A stretch of DNA of 7,883 nucleotides from Gemmatimonadota bacterium (GCA_029862935.1 JAOTWK010000152.1:1-7883), one strand, 5' to 3'. Shown: positions 1 through 7,482, counted from the stretch's first letter. Numbers and translations: made by a program. Notes: generated by a model from the sequence alone, not told the origin.

Positions 1-1
1 C

Positions 2-1153
2 GCCAGCAAGGCAGCCCTCGCAGGCGGGACCACGACGCTCATCGAGATGATCTGCCCGGGTCCCACGGACGCGCCGTTTGAGGCATTCGAGACGTGGCGT
101 TCGAAGGCGGACGGGCTCGCGGCTGTTGACTACACGTTCCACATGTCGGTCGTTCGGTTCGAAGACAAGGTGCGCCAGCAGTTCCGCCGCATTGTCGAGA
201 GCGGGGTGGCCTCGTTCAAGGTGTTCCTCGCCTATAAAGGCGCGCTCGATCTCTCGGACGAAGATCTGTTCGCAATGATGAAGATGGCGAAAAAGATGGG
301 TGTCATCGTCACCGCGCACTGCGAGAATGCGGAAGCGGTGGACGCATTGCAGAGAGCGCTTCTTGCCGCTGGCAAGACCGGTACCGAGTGGCACGGACCT
401 TCACGCCCCCCGGTGGTGGAGGCGGAAGGCGTTCACCACATCTGCACGTTTGCCGAGTTGACCGGAGCGCACGTCTACACCGTCCACACGTCGTGTGACG
501 CATCCGTGCGGGAGGCTCTTGCCGCGCGGCATCGCGGAGTCGACGTGTGGGTCGAGGCGGTGGCGCCGCATCTCGTGCTCGACGAAACGTATGCTGAGCT
601 TCCCGACTTCGAAGGCGCCAAATACGTGATGTCACCGCCGCTCAGAGCGAAGTGGAACCAGGACGTGTTATGGCACGGCCTCAAGAGTCGCGCGATCAGC
701 ACGGTCGGGACCGACCATGCGCCATTCAACTATCAGAGTCAGAAAGACATGGGGAAGGACGCGTTCACCAAGATCCCCAACGGCATCCCGACCATCCAAG
801 AGCGCGTCGATCTGGTGTACACCTACGGCGTGTGCAATGGTCGCCTCGACCTCAATACGATGGTCGACGCGTGCAGCACCCAGGCGGCGCGCGTGTTCGG
901 CATGTATCCCAAGAAAGGCACGATTCAGGTAGGAAGTGATGCCGACCTCGTCGTGTACGACCCGGCGTATCGCGGCACCTTCTCCCACGATACCAGCCAC
1001 TCCAAGATCGATTACAACGCGTATGAGGGGTGGGAGAAGAAGGGACGGGCCAGCATTGTGACGGTACGAGGCAAGGTGCAAGTGCAGGACGGCAAATTCG
1101 TCGGGACACTCGGCCGCGGCCAATTCATCGAGCGTGAGCCCACTCACGGGTGA
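2..1153 (+). CDS. hydA: Dihydropyrimidinase / D-hydantoinase, 5'-truncated
   Basis: Zinc amidohydrolase that opens the ring of 5,6-dihydrouracil or dihydrothymine (or hydantoins) to the N-carbamoyl amino acid; cytosolic. The frame is open from base 2 with no stop, and the text before the internal ATG at 47 (AALAGGTTTLIE) is typical family sequence, so that ATG is not the start. 383 codons are present; the family usually has about 455-480, so roughly 80-95 N-terminal residues, including the first metal-binding HxH, lie outside the window. Visible active-site landmarks: SFKVFLAY with the lysine that is carboxylated in the family (218-220) and the substrate-contacting tyrosine (233-235); the metal histidine of AHCENAE (317-319); the histidine of VHTSC (485-487); and the catalytic aspartate of GTDHAPF (713-715). 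MSPPLR and IPNGIPTIQERV also match the family. The stop is 10 bases before the aminotransferase ATG. Dihydropyrimidinase is favoured over plain hydantoinase because preT and preA follow; substrate choice is inferred. Confidence 0.95.
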   Translation, partial: ASKAALAGGTTTLIEMICPGPTDAPFEAFETWRSKADGLAAVDYTFHMSVVRFEDKVRQQFRRIVESGVASFKVFLAYKGALDLSDEDLFAMMKMAKKMGVIVTAHCENAEAVDALQRALLAAGKTGTEWHGPSRPPVVEAEGVHHICTFAELTGAHVYTVHTSCDASVREALAARHRGVDVWVEAVAPHLVLDETYAELPDFEGAKYVMSPPLRAKWNQDVLWHGLKSRAISTVGTDHAPFNYQSQKDMGKDAFTKIPNGIPTIQERVDLVYTYGVCNGRLDLNTMVDACSTQAARVFGMYPKKGTIQVGSDADLVVYDPAYRGTFSHDTSHSKIDYNAYEGWEKKGRASIVTVRGKVQVQDGKFVGTLGRGQFIEREPTHG

Positions 1154-1159
1154 GGTAGG
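1152..1159 (+). promoter_or_regulatory. Ribosome binding site deciding the aminotransferase start
   Basis: GAGGTAGG, overlapping the dihydropyrimidinase stop codon, lies 4-8 bases before the ATG at 1164. The alternative in-frame GTG at 1134 has no comparable purine-rich stretch and would add ten residues (SPLTGEVGT and so on) that do not look like family sequence. Confidence 0.6.
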
Positions 1160-1163
1160 CACC

Positions 1164-2450
1164 ATGGATTCCAAGACCGTACGGGCCAAGCACGCGGAAT
1201 TGCTGTTTCCGTGCGTCGCCAACTATTACGAAGAGCCGATCGTGCTGACGCAGGGCGACGGCTGTTGCGTGCGGGATGCCGACGGTCGCGAGTATCTCGA
1301 CTTCTTCGGCGGGATTCTGACGCTCGGACTCGGTCACGCCCATCCTGACGTGACCCAACGCGTGCAGGAGCAGGCTGCGCGCCTCGTGCACACGTCGACC
1401 TTGTATCCAACCGAAGAGATCGTGCGGGTGGCAGAGCGGTTGGCGACCATCACACCGGGCAAGCTCAAAAAGAGTTTCTTCACCACGAGCGGGACGGAAG
1501 CCGACGAGACGGCGACGCTTCTTGCACGACTCTACACCGGGTCCCAGGAAATCATCGTCCTGCGGCACGGTTACGCCGGCCGCAGTCTCCAGGCCATCGC
1601 GATCACCGGACACAGCCCCTGGCGACTCATTCCGAGCCAAGTGGCCGGGATCAAGCACGCGCTCGCGCCGTATTGCTACCGCTGTCCCTTGGGACTCGAG
1701 TATCCGTCGTGCGAGGTCAAGTGCGCGCAAGACATCGAAGAGTTGATTCGCACGGAGACCACCGGAAAGCCCGCCGCCTTCATGGCCGAGCCCATTCAGG
1801 GTGTGGGCGGGTTCATTACGCCGCCCAAGGAGTACTTCGAGATCGCCGTCGGGATCATCCGGAAGTACGGCGGCGTGTTCATCTGCGACGAGGTGCAAAC
1901 CGGGTTCGGACGGCTGGGCGACCATTGGTGTGGCATCGAGCACTGGGGCGTCGATCCCGAAATCATGACGTTCGCCAAGAGCATTGCCAACGGGTTCCCG
2001 GTCGGCGCCACGATCGCGAACGAAGAGGTGGCCAACGCCTTCACCGGACTCACGATCTCGACCTTCGGCGGGAACCCCATCTCGATGGCGGCAACCGAGG
2101 CCACGCTCGACGTGATGGAGCGGGAGAATACCCCCAAGCGCTCCGCCGAGCGCGGCAAGCAACTCCGACAGCATCTCGAGTCATTCAAAGAGAAGTATCC
2201 GTTCATCGGCGACGTGCGCGGTATGGGCCTGATGCAGGGCGTCGAGCTGGTGGAAGATCGGAAGACCAAAGAACCAGCGCCGAAGAAAGCCCTCCAACTG
2301 ATGGAAGCGGCCAAACAGCACGGCCTGCTGCTGGGCAAGGGAGGGCTCTACGGCAGTGTGATCCGGATCGCGCCGTCTATGCTCGTGTCCAAGAGCGAGA
2401 TCGATGAAGGAGCTCGGCGGCTCGACTTGGCACTGGCGGGCGTCACGTGA
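1164..2450 (+). CDS. Class III PLP aminotransferase, AGXT2 / beta-alanine-type
   Basis: PLP-dependent transaminase, 428 aa, normal for the class. In this operon the likely reaction is beta-alanine (from uracil) or 3-aminoisobutyrate (from thymine) plus pyruvate or 2-oxoglutarate, giving malonate or methylmalonate semialdehyde. Seen in sequence: N-terminal KHAELLFPCVANYYEEP, characteristic of the AGXT2-like branch; SGTEADE for PLP phosphate contacts; HGYAGRS; PIQGVGGFITPP; CDEVQTGFGR with the pyridine-nitrogen aspartate at residue 242; FAKSIANGFPVGA with the Schiff-base lysine at residue 272; TFGGNP. A cysteine-rich segment (CYRCP...C...C, nt 1675-1728) precedes the PIQGVGG motif. The ATG at 1164 is chosen for its ribosome site; a GTG at 1134 would overlap the previous gene. 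The stop overlaps the transporter start by 4 bases (GTGA), which suggests translational coupling. 4-aminobutyrate or alanine-glyoxylate transaminase activity is possible; the operon argues for beta-alanine. Confidence 0.93.
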   Translation: MDSKTVRAKHAELLFPCVANYYEEPIVLTQGDGCCVRDADGREYLDFFGGILTLGLGHAHPDVTQRVQEQAARLVHTSTLYPTEEIVRVAERLATITPGKLKKSFFTTSGTEADETATLLARLYTGSQEIIVLRHGYAGRSLQAIAITGHSPWRLIPSQVAGIKHALAPYCYRCPLGLEYPSCEVKCAQDIEELIRTETTGKPAAFMAEPIQGVGGFITPPKEYFEIAVGIIRKYGGVFICDEVQTGFGRLGDHWCGIEHWGVDPEIMTFAKSIANGFPVGATIANEEVANAFTGLTISTFGGNPISMAATEATLDVMERENTPKRSAERGKQLRQHLESFKEKYPFIGDVRGMGLMQGVELVEDRKTKEPAPKKALQLMEAAKQHGLLLGKGGLYGSVIRIAPSMLVSKSEIDEGARRLDLALAGVT

Positions 2451-3928
2451 GCGAAGTGGGAAGCGCACGGCGCGACCCGTTGCTCATCAACGACGATCTC
2501 GCGCCTGTCGGCGCGGAACACCGCACCTGGGGCACATGGAACTTCGCGGCGCTCTGGGTTGCCATGGCGATCACGATCCCCACCTACACCCTCGCGTCGA
2601 GCCTCGTGGAGCGCGGCTGGACTTGGCTTGCGGCCATGGGCTCGGTGGTCTTGGGCAACGTGATCGTGCTGATTCCGATCGCGCTCAATTCCCACGCGGG
2701 GACGCGTTACGGTATTCCCTTCCCCGTGCTCACACGGTCGTCGTTCGGCGTGTTCGGCGCAAATGTTCCCTCCCTGCTCCGCGCCATCGTGGCGTGCGGC
2801 TGGTTTGGCATTCAGACGTGGATCGGAGGGTGGGCCATCTTCAAGCTCCTCGCCGCCCTCTGGCCCGGCATCACAACGCTGCCGGCCATTCTCCCCGCAT
2901 GGATCGGTCTCGGCACAGGTGAATTCCTCTGTTTCATGTTCTTCTGGGCCATCAACCTGTGGGTCGCCATCCGTGGCATGGAGTCGATCAAGTTCCTCGA
3001 GACCTGGGGGGCACCGTTCTTGTTAGCTGTGGCCGTGACACTGTTCGTGTGGGCATGGATCGAGGTCGGCGGAATCGGCCCGATGCTCGCGTCGCCGGAC
3101 CCCGCGCAGGGATCGGGTACCGTACGGGCCGGCCTGGGTGCCCTGTTTGGCGCGGGACTGACATCGGCGGTGGCATTCTGGGGAACGATGGCCCTGTCCA
3201 TTCCGGATTTCTCGCGTTACGCCAAGAGCCAACGTGACCAGGTGGTGGGTCAGGCCATCGGCCTTCCACCCACGATGGGACTCTTCGCCTTCATCGGCGC
3301 TGCCGTGACCAGTGCCACGGCGGTCATCTTCGGCACACGGATCGCCGACCCGATCGAGGTGTTGTCGCGAATCGGCGGACCGATCACCGTGGTCATCGCA
3401 ATGCTGGGGCTCGCCATCGCCACACTCACGACCAATATCGCCGCCAACGTCGTGGCGCCGGCCAACGGGTTCAGCAACGTGGCACCCCGACGCATCTCGT
3501 TTAAGACGGGTGTCGTCATTACCGCCGTGATCGGAATTCTCATGCTCCCGTGGCGGCTCTACAACGATGCCGCGGCATACATCTTTACCTGGCTCATTGG
3601 CTACGGCGCCCTCTTGGGACCGGTCGCCGGCATCATGATCGCCGACTACTTCGTGTTGCGGCGGGGAAAGCTGGACCTCGACGGGCTCTACCAACGTCAT
3701 GGTCCCTACGAGTACCAGCGCGGCGTCAACTGGATCGCGATGGTGGCCCTGGCGTTGGGCGTCGCTCCCAACCTGCCGGGGTTCCTCGCGGCGCTCGGCG
3801 CGATCGAGGGTTCCCGACTCACCACCGGCATCTACAACTGGGCCTGGTTCGTGGGCTTCATTGTGTCAGGTGGGATCTACCTGCTAGGCATGCGCACATC
3901 TGCGAAACCGAAAAGCGAGGCACGGTGA
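2447..3928 (+). CDS. NCS1 family nucleobase:cation symporter
   Basis: Inner-membrane carrier of the NCS1 (Mhp1/PucI/cytosine permease) family, 493 aa, about 12 predicted membrane segments, no signal peptide. The N-terminus carries GTWNFAALWVA and NSHAGTRYGIPFPVLTRSSFG, both NCS1 hallmarks. Residues that contact substrate in the Mhp1 hydantoin transporter line up: Trp119 and Gln123 in GWFGIQTW (Mhp1 Trp117 and Gln121), Trp245 in AFWGTMALSIPDFSRY (Mhp1 Trp220), and Asn330 and Asn334 in TTNIAANVVAP (Mhp1 Asn314 and Asn318). The SIPDFSRYAKS stretch is also typical. The start is the GTG inside the GTGA overlap with the aminotransferase; its ribosome site is poor, so translation probably depends on coupling. 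The stop abuts the preT ATG with no gap. Substrate inferred from context: uracil, thymine, a dihydropyrimidine or a hydantoin. The pocket alone does not distinguish these from allantoin. Confidence 0.93.
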   Translation: MSEVGSARRDPLLINDDLAPVGAEHRTWGTWNFAALWVAMAITIPTYTLASSLVERGWTWLAAMGSVVLGNVIVLIPIALNSHAGTRYGIPFPVLTRSSFGVFGANVPSLLRAIVACGWFGIQTWIGGWAIFKLLAALWPGITTLPAILPAWIGLGTGEFLCFMFFWAINLWVAIRGMESIKFLETWGAPFLLAVAVTLFVWAWIEVGGIGPMLASPDPAQGSGTVRAGLGALFGAGLTSAVAFWGTMALSIPDFSRYAKSQRDQVVGQAIGLPPTMGLFAFIGAAVTSATAVIFGTRIADPIEVLSRIGGPITVVIAMLGLAIATLTTNIAANVVAPANGFSNVAPRRISFKTGVVITAVIGILMLPWRLYNDAAAYIFTWLIGYGALLGPVAGIMIADYFVLRRGKLDLDGLYQRHGPYEYQRGVNWIAMVALALGVAPNLPGFLAALGAIEGSRLTTGIYNWAWFVGFIVSGGIYLLGMRTSAKPKSEAR

Positions 3929-5260
3929 ATGTCGACCCCTAACCTTGCTCCCGCGCTCTCTGCCGAACAGCTGGAACAGAATTTCGCCGACATTGCGCCA
4001 CCCTTGACCCCCGACGCGGCGATTCTCGAGGCGGCCAAGTGCCTCTATTGCTACGACGCGCCGTGCACGATCGCGTGTCCCACCCACATCGACGTGCCCG
4101 CATTCATCAAGAAGATCGCGACCGGTAACCTAAGAGGTTCCGCGCGTGTGATCTTAGATGCAAACCCAATGGGACACTCCTGTGCGCGCGCCTGTCCCGT
4201 AGAAGTCATGTGCGAAGGCGCATGCGTCTTGAACGATCGTGACGAACAGCCCATCAAGATCGCGCTGTTGCAGCGGCACGCGACCGACCATGCGCTCGAG
4301 CATGCGCTCAGACTGTTCGAGCCGGGACCACCCAACGGAAGGCACGTAGCAATCGTCGGCGCGGGACCCGCCGGGCTCTCGTGCGCTCAAGACCTGGCCC
4401 GCTGGGGCTATGCCGTCACCGTGTTCGACGCGAAGGAGTGGCCAGGCGGCCTCAACACCTACGGGATCGCCGAGTACAAGCTGCGACCCGGTACCGCGCT
4501 CGCCGAGGTTCAGATGGTCATGGACCTTGGCGTCAAGATCAGATCAGGTGTCACCGTCGGCCAGCACGTGCCGTTTGAGGATCTCGAGCGTGAGTACGAC
4601 GCCGTGTTCGTGGGCGTGGGACTCGGCGCGACACGACGGCTGGGCATTCCTGGTGAAGACTTATCGGGCGTGCACGAGGCGCTCGAGTTCATCGAACACC
4701 TGAAGACACACCCCTATGCCGAGACGCGAGTCGGTCGGCACGTCGCGGTGATCGGCGCCGGGAACACCGCCATCGATGCTGTCACACAGGCAAAGCGTCT
4801 GGGGGCGGAACGCGCCACCATTGTCTACCGCCGTGGCCGCGACGACATGCCGGCGTTCGATTACGAATACGAACTCGCCAAGAGTGACGGATGCGAGTTC
4901 CGCTTCCACACGGCACCGAAACGCATCGTCGGCACGGAGCACGTAACGGGCATCGAGTGCGTGCGTACGGAGCCCGGAGACCCCGGTCCGGATGGTCGCC
5001 GTCATCCCGTGGAGGTTCCGGACAGTACCCACGTAATCGAGTGCGACATGGTGATCAAGGCGCTGGGCCAAGTGGCACGGGAAGATGTCGCGCGAACCGC
5101 CGGGCTCAGGCTCGAGAAGGATCGGATGATCTCGACCAAGCCCGGTGTCTTTGTGGGTGGCGACTGTGCGAACGGTGGCGCGGAAATCGTCAACGCCGCC
5201 GCCGAGGGCAAGCGGGCCGCGGCGGCGATCCGCAAATATCTCACGGAAACGGGGCACTAG
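3929..5260 (+). CDS. preT: Dihydropyrimidine dehydrogenase, electron-input subunit PreT
   Basis: GltD-like flavoprotein, 443 aa, cytosolic, working with PreA as NAD(P)H-dependent dihydropyrimidine dehydrogenase (uracil or thymine to the 5,6-dihydro form). Domain order: an N-terminal Fe-S helical domain with Cys38, 41, 46, 50 and Cys89, 95, 99; an FAD-binding GAGPAG at 144-149 followed by GGLNTYGIAEYKL; a nucleotide-binding GAGNTA at 276-281 followed by VYRRGRDDMPA; and C-terminal GVFVGGDCANGGAEIVNAAA closing the FAD site. Spacing of the Fe-S ligands equals that in pig dihydropyrimidine dehydrogenase (Cys79/82/87/91 and 130/136/140, offset 41), and Gln115 in LLQRHATD falls exactly where pig has its unusual glutamine ligand, Gln156. 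About 30 residues longer than E. coli PreT (412 as I recall), mostly at the N-terminus. The ATG follows the transporter stop directly; GAGG at 3917-3920 is a fair ribosome site. NADH versus NADPH use cannot be settled by reading. Confidence 0.95.
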   Translation: MSTPNLAPALSAEQLEQNFADIAPPLTPDAAILEAAKCLYCYDAPCTIACPTHIDVPAFIKKIATGNLRGSARVILDANPMGHSCARACPVEVMCEGACVLNDRDEQPIKIALLQRHATDHALEHALRLFEPGPPNGRHVAIVGAGPAGLSCAQDLARWGYAVTVFDAKEWPGGLNTYGIAEYKLRPGTALAEVQMVMDLGVKIRSGVTVGQHVPFEDLEREYDAVFVGVGLGATRRLGIPGEDLSGVHEALEFIEHLKTHPYAETRVGRHVAVIGAGNTAIDAVTQAKRLGAERATIVYRRGRDDMPAFDYEYELAKSDGCEFRFHTAPKRIVGTEHVTGIECVRTEPGDPGPDGRRHPVEVPDSTHVIECDMVIKALGQVAREDVARTAGLRLEKDRMISTKPGVFVGGDCANGGAEIVNAAAEGKRAAAAIRKYLTETGH

Positions 5261-5263
5261 GAG
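5259..5263 (+). promoter_or_regulatory. Ribosome binding site of preA
   Basis: AGGAG overlapping the preT stop (TAG at 5258-5260), 5 bases before the ATG at 5269. It fixes the preA start, although the same frame stays open for 378 bases upstream inside preT. Confidence 0.75.
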
Positions 5264-5268
5264 AATCT

Positions 5269-6584
5269 ATGGCTGATCTGCGTGTCGATTTTGCCGGCAT
5301 CGAAAGCCCCAATCCGTTCTGGTTGGCGTCCGGGCCGCCCACGAACACCTACGATCAAGTGGCGCGCGCGTTCGACGTGGGATGGGGTGGCGCCGTCTGG
5401 AAGACCATCGGTGAACCGGTCATGAACGTCTTCTCCCGCTACGGTTCGGTCGACGTCGGTGTCACCCGGATGATGGGCTTCAACAACATCGAGCTGATAT
5501 CCGACCGACCGGTGGAGGACAATCTCAAGGAGATCGCAGCGGTCAAGCGGAATTACCCCAACCATGCACTCGTCGTGTCACTGATGGTGGACTCGAAGCG
5601 CGAGGCGTGGCACGACATCGTGCGGCGCACCGAGGACACGGGCGCCGATGGACTCGAGCTCAATTTCGGCTGTCCGCACGGCATGAGCGAGCGTGGCATG
5701 GGAAGCGCGGTGGGGCAGGTGCCCGACTACACCTGTCAGATCACGGAGTGGGCGAAAGAGGTCGCAACGACTCCCGTGATCGTCAAGCTCACCCCCAACG
5801 TCACCGACATCACCTACATCGCGCGCGCCGCCGTCAAGGGTGGCGCGGACGCCTTGTCGCTCATCAACACCATCAACTCTATTGTCGGCGTGGACCTCGA
5901 CACGTTTGCACCGTTGCCATCCGTCGATGGGAAGTCGAGTCACGGCGGATACTGCGGCCCCGCAGTCAAGCCGATCGCGCTCCACCTCGTGTCGGCCGTC
6001 GCCCGCGATCCCGCGGTGAAGGTGCCCATCTCGGGCATCGGTGGCATCTCCACGTGGCGCGATGCCGCCGAGTTCGTAGCACTCGGCGCGGGAACGGTCC
6101 AGGTGTGCACCGCCGTCATGCACTACGGTTTCCGCATCGTCGAGGACCTGATTGATGGCCTACAAAACTGGATGGACGAGAAGGGCCACCGAACGTTGGA
6201 TGACGTGTGCGGTCGCGCAGTGCCCAACGTGGTGAGCTGGAGGACCTCGATCTCAACTATCACTTGGTGGCCCACATCGATCAGGAGAAGTGCATTCAGT
6301 GTGAGTTGTGCTGGGTCGCCTGCGAAGATGGAGCGCATCAAGCTATTCGACGGATCGATCGGCACGAGATCGGTGCCGGGGCTCCAGTCGTGGAGATCAT
6401 CGAAGAGGCCTGCGTGGGCTGCAATCTCTGCGCCGCCGTGTGTCCCGTGCAGGGATGCATCACGATGGAGCAAGTGCCCAACGACTACGCCGCGGTGAAC
6501 TGGAAGGAGTACAGCGCCGGCAAGGGTACGCTCGCGCCGCGCTCGGAGCATTTCCACACGGCAGCCTGGGAACCAAAGAAGTAG
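5269..6584 (+). CDS. preA: Dihydropyrimidine dehydrogenase catalytic subunit PreA, interrupted by a frameshift
   Basis: FMN-containing catalytic subunit that reduces uracil or thymine with electrons from PreT. The TIM-barrel part is intact to about residue 324. Pig dihydropyrimidine dehydrogenase landmarks keep their spacing: Lys45 in WKTIG (pig 574), Asn132 and the general-acid Cys135 in NFGCPHGMSERGMG (pig 668 and 671), Lys173 in VKLTPN (pig 709), and Asn200-Thr201 in NTINS (pig 736-737). KSSHGGYCGPAVKPIAL and PISGIGGISTW also fit. Homology then leaves this frame after VPNVVSW (6238-6240) and resumes one base back with EDLDLNYHLVAHID, leading to two 4Fe-4S motifs, CIQCELCWVAC (6291-6323) and CVGCNLCAAVC (6411-6443), and a stop at 6582-6584. 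With one base restored the protein is 438 aa, a normal length. As written, the first frame ends at 6498 (409 aa) with about 85 foreign residues and no clusters. Either an assembly indel or a real mutation; pseudogene status is undecided. Confidence 0.9.
6229..6246 (+). other. preA: Frameshift point in preA (one base missing)
   Basis: Reading GTG GTG AGC TGG AGG ACC continues the upstream frame into non-homologous sequence. Adding one G in the GG at 6239-6240 gives V-V-S-W-E-D-L, which joins both homologous halves without a gap. A base lost anywhere from about 6226 to 6240 would have the same result. No slippery heptamer of the X XXY YYZ type is present, and conserved sequence does not overlap between the two frames. 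Confidence 0.85.
6240..6584 (+). CDS. preA: Displaced C-terminal 2x[4Fe-4S] ferredoxin segment of preA
   Basis: About 114 codons in the frame one base behind the rest of preA, starting EDLDLNYHLVAHID and ending WEPKK. It holds two CxxCxxCxxxC motifs, the second followed by Pro, which would bind the two clusters carrying electrons from PreT to the FMN. The first start-like codon in this frame is a GTG at 6207, without a convincing ribosome site. The GGAGG at 6239-6243 has only TTG and GTG codons about 20 bases or more downstream. It is therefore unlikely to be translated as a separate ferredoxin and is best read as the tail of the same gene. Confidence 0.8.
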   Translation, partial: EDLDLNYHLVAHIDQEKCIQCELCWVACEDGAHQAIRRIDRHEIGAGAPVVEIIEEACVGCNLCAAVCPVQGCITMEQVPNDYAAVNWKEYSAGKGTLAPRSEHFHTAAWEPKK

Positions 6585-6665
6585 CACGTGGCGCGACGGG
6601 GGCGCTGAGCACCCGGCCGCCGTTCGAACTGAAGGTTATTCTACCGCTTGGCTGAGAGGTCACCC
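6585..6665 (+). other. 81-base gap between preA and the FNT gene
   Basis: No gene, and no convincing terminator or promoter. A TATTCT at 6637-6642 could pass as a -10 box, but nothing like a -35 box lies 16-18 bases upstream (that stretch is CCGGCC-like). The gap is short enough for read-through from the operon. Confidence 0.4.
6655..6659 (+). promoter_or_regulatory. Ribosome binding site of the FNT gene
   Basis: AGAGG, 6 bases before the ATG at 6666. It favours that ATG over the in-frame TTG at 6648, which would place this motif inside the gene. Confidence 0.7.
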
Positions 6666-7478
6666 ATGACTCAGCGCCTCTCCTTCGCTGACGCCCGCCC
6701 ACCCAGAGAGATCGCCCGCAAGGTCGAGGATCTGGGAGTCACCAAAGCGCGAAGCGATACCCTCACACTCCTCGTGCTCGCGGTCTTGGCAGGCGCGTTT
6801 ATCTCGCTCGGAGCCCTGTTCTTCACCGCGGTAGTCACGGAGTCTGACATCGGTTTCGGGGTCAATCGCCTCCTGGGCGGTGTCTGCTTCTGTGTTGGAC
6901 TGATCCTCGTGGTCGTGGCTGGTGCAGAGCTCTTCACGGGGAACAACCTCGTGGCCATCGCGTGGGCCAGCGGTCGGATCACGACCCAAGAGGTGGTACG
7001 GAATTGGCTCATCGTCTACGTGGGCAACGTGATCGGTTGCCTGGGCACCGTGCTGCTGGTGATGTGGGGGAACATCGGCGACTTGGGCGGCGGCGGCGTC
7101 GGCGAGACCGCCATCGGCATTGCCGGTGCCAAGGCGAGTCTCACCGTGAGCGAGGCCTTTGCCCGTGGCGTCCTCTGTAACGCCCTGGTGTGTCTCGCGA
7201 TTTGGCTCGCCATGGGCGGCCGAACCGTCACAGATAAGATCCTCGCGATCCTCTTCCCTATCGCGGCGTTCGTAACCGTGGGGTTCGAGCACTCGATCGC
7301 CAACTGGTTCTTCTTGCCGTTTGGGATCGTGCTCGACGCGCAGGGAACGGTGCCGATCGCAGGCGCGGCAAAGAACATCGCGAGCGTGACGGCTGGCAAC
7401 ATTCTGGGCGGGACATTGCTCGTGGCCGGCGTGTACTGGGTCGCCTACCTGCGGAATGAGCGTAAGCTGGCGGCATAG
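6666..7478 (+). CDS. Formate/nitrite transporter (FNT) family channel
   Basis: Inner-membrane channel or transporter of the FocA/NirC family, 270 aa, six hydrophobic segments, which in the family assembles as a pentamer passing small monovalent anions (formate, nitrite, hydrosulfide, acetate or lactate). Family marks: GAELFTGNN in the second or third segment, and GFEHSIANWFFLP with the central pore histidine at residue 209, the same number as His209 of FocA. A glycine-rich loop (LGGGGVGE) lies mid-protein where FNT half-repeats join. The N-terminal approximately 35 residues are hydrophilic and charged, as is usual for the cytoplasmic tail. The ATG at 6666 has a good ribosome site; a TTG at 6648 would add six residues. 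It lies 81 bases after preA on the same strand, so co-transcription is plausible. The substrate cannot be read from sequence, and no step of reductive pyrimidine breakdown obviously needs this channel. The stop lies immediately before an inverted heptad array. Confidence 0.9.
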   Translation: MTQRLSFADARPPREIARKVEDLGVTKARSDTLTLLVLAVLAGAFISLGALFFTAVVTESDIGFGVNRLLGGVCFCVGLILVVVAGAELFTGNNLVAIAWASGRITTQEVVRNWLIVYVGNVIGCLGTVLLVMWGNIGDLGGGGVGETAIGIAGAKASLTVSEAFARGVLCNALVCLAIWLAMGGRTVTDKILAILFPIAAFVTVGFEHSIANWFFLPFGIVLDAQGTVPIAGAAKNIASVTAGNILGGTLLVAGVYWVAYLRNERKLAA

Positions 7479-7482
7479 GGCC

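Noticed and set aside
1125..2174. 349-codon open frame on the minus strand
   Set aside because: It lies wholly antisense to the aminotransferase, whose + strand product has every class III motif. The minus product looks like a high-GC codon mirror with no recognisable domain.
1673..2407. 244-codon + strand frame inside the aminotransferase
   Set aside because: Offset frame of a well-supported gene; the arginine-rich translation has no family features.
4891..5268. In-frame extension of preA upstream of its ATG
   Set aside because: These 126 codons overlap preT in another frame and are arginine/glycine-rich noise. The ribosome site at 5259-5263 marks the real start at 5269.
6229..6260. Programmed -1 ribosomal frameshifting in preA
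   Set aside because: A Shine-Dalgarno-like GGAGG is present at 6239-6243, but there is no slippery heptamer next to it, and the conserved frames do not overlap as they would around a recoding site.
6207..6584. Separate ferredoxin gene starting at GTG 6207
   Set aside because: No ribosome site, and the first ten or so residues are not ferredoxin-like. Homology begins at 6240, exactly where the PreA frame loses it, so a frameshifted tail is the better reading.
6599..6642. Terminator hairpin or promoter between preA and the FNT gene
   Set aside because: The GC-rich stretch GGGGGCGCTGAGCACCC forms only a few pairs and has no following T-run. The TATTCT box lacks a -35 partner.
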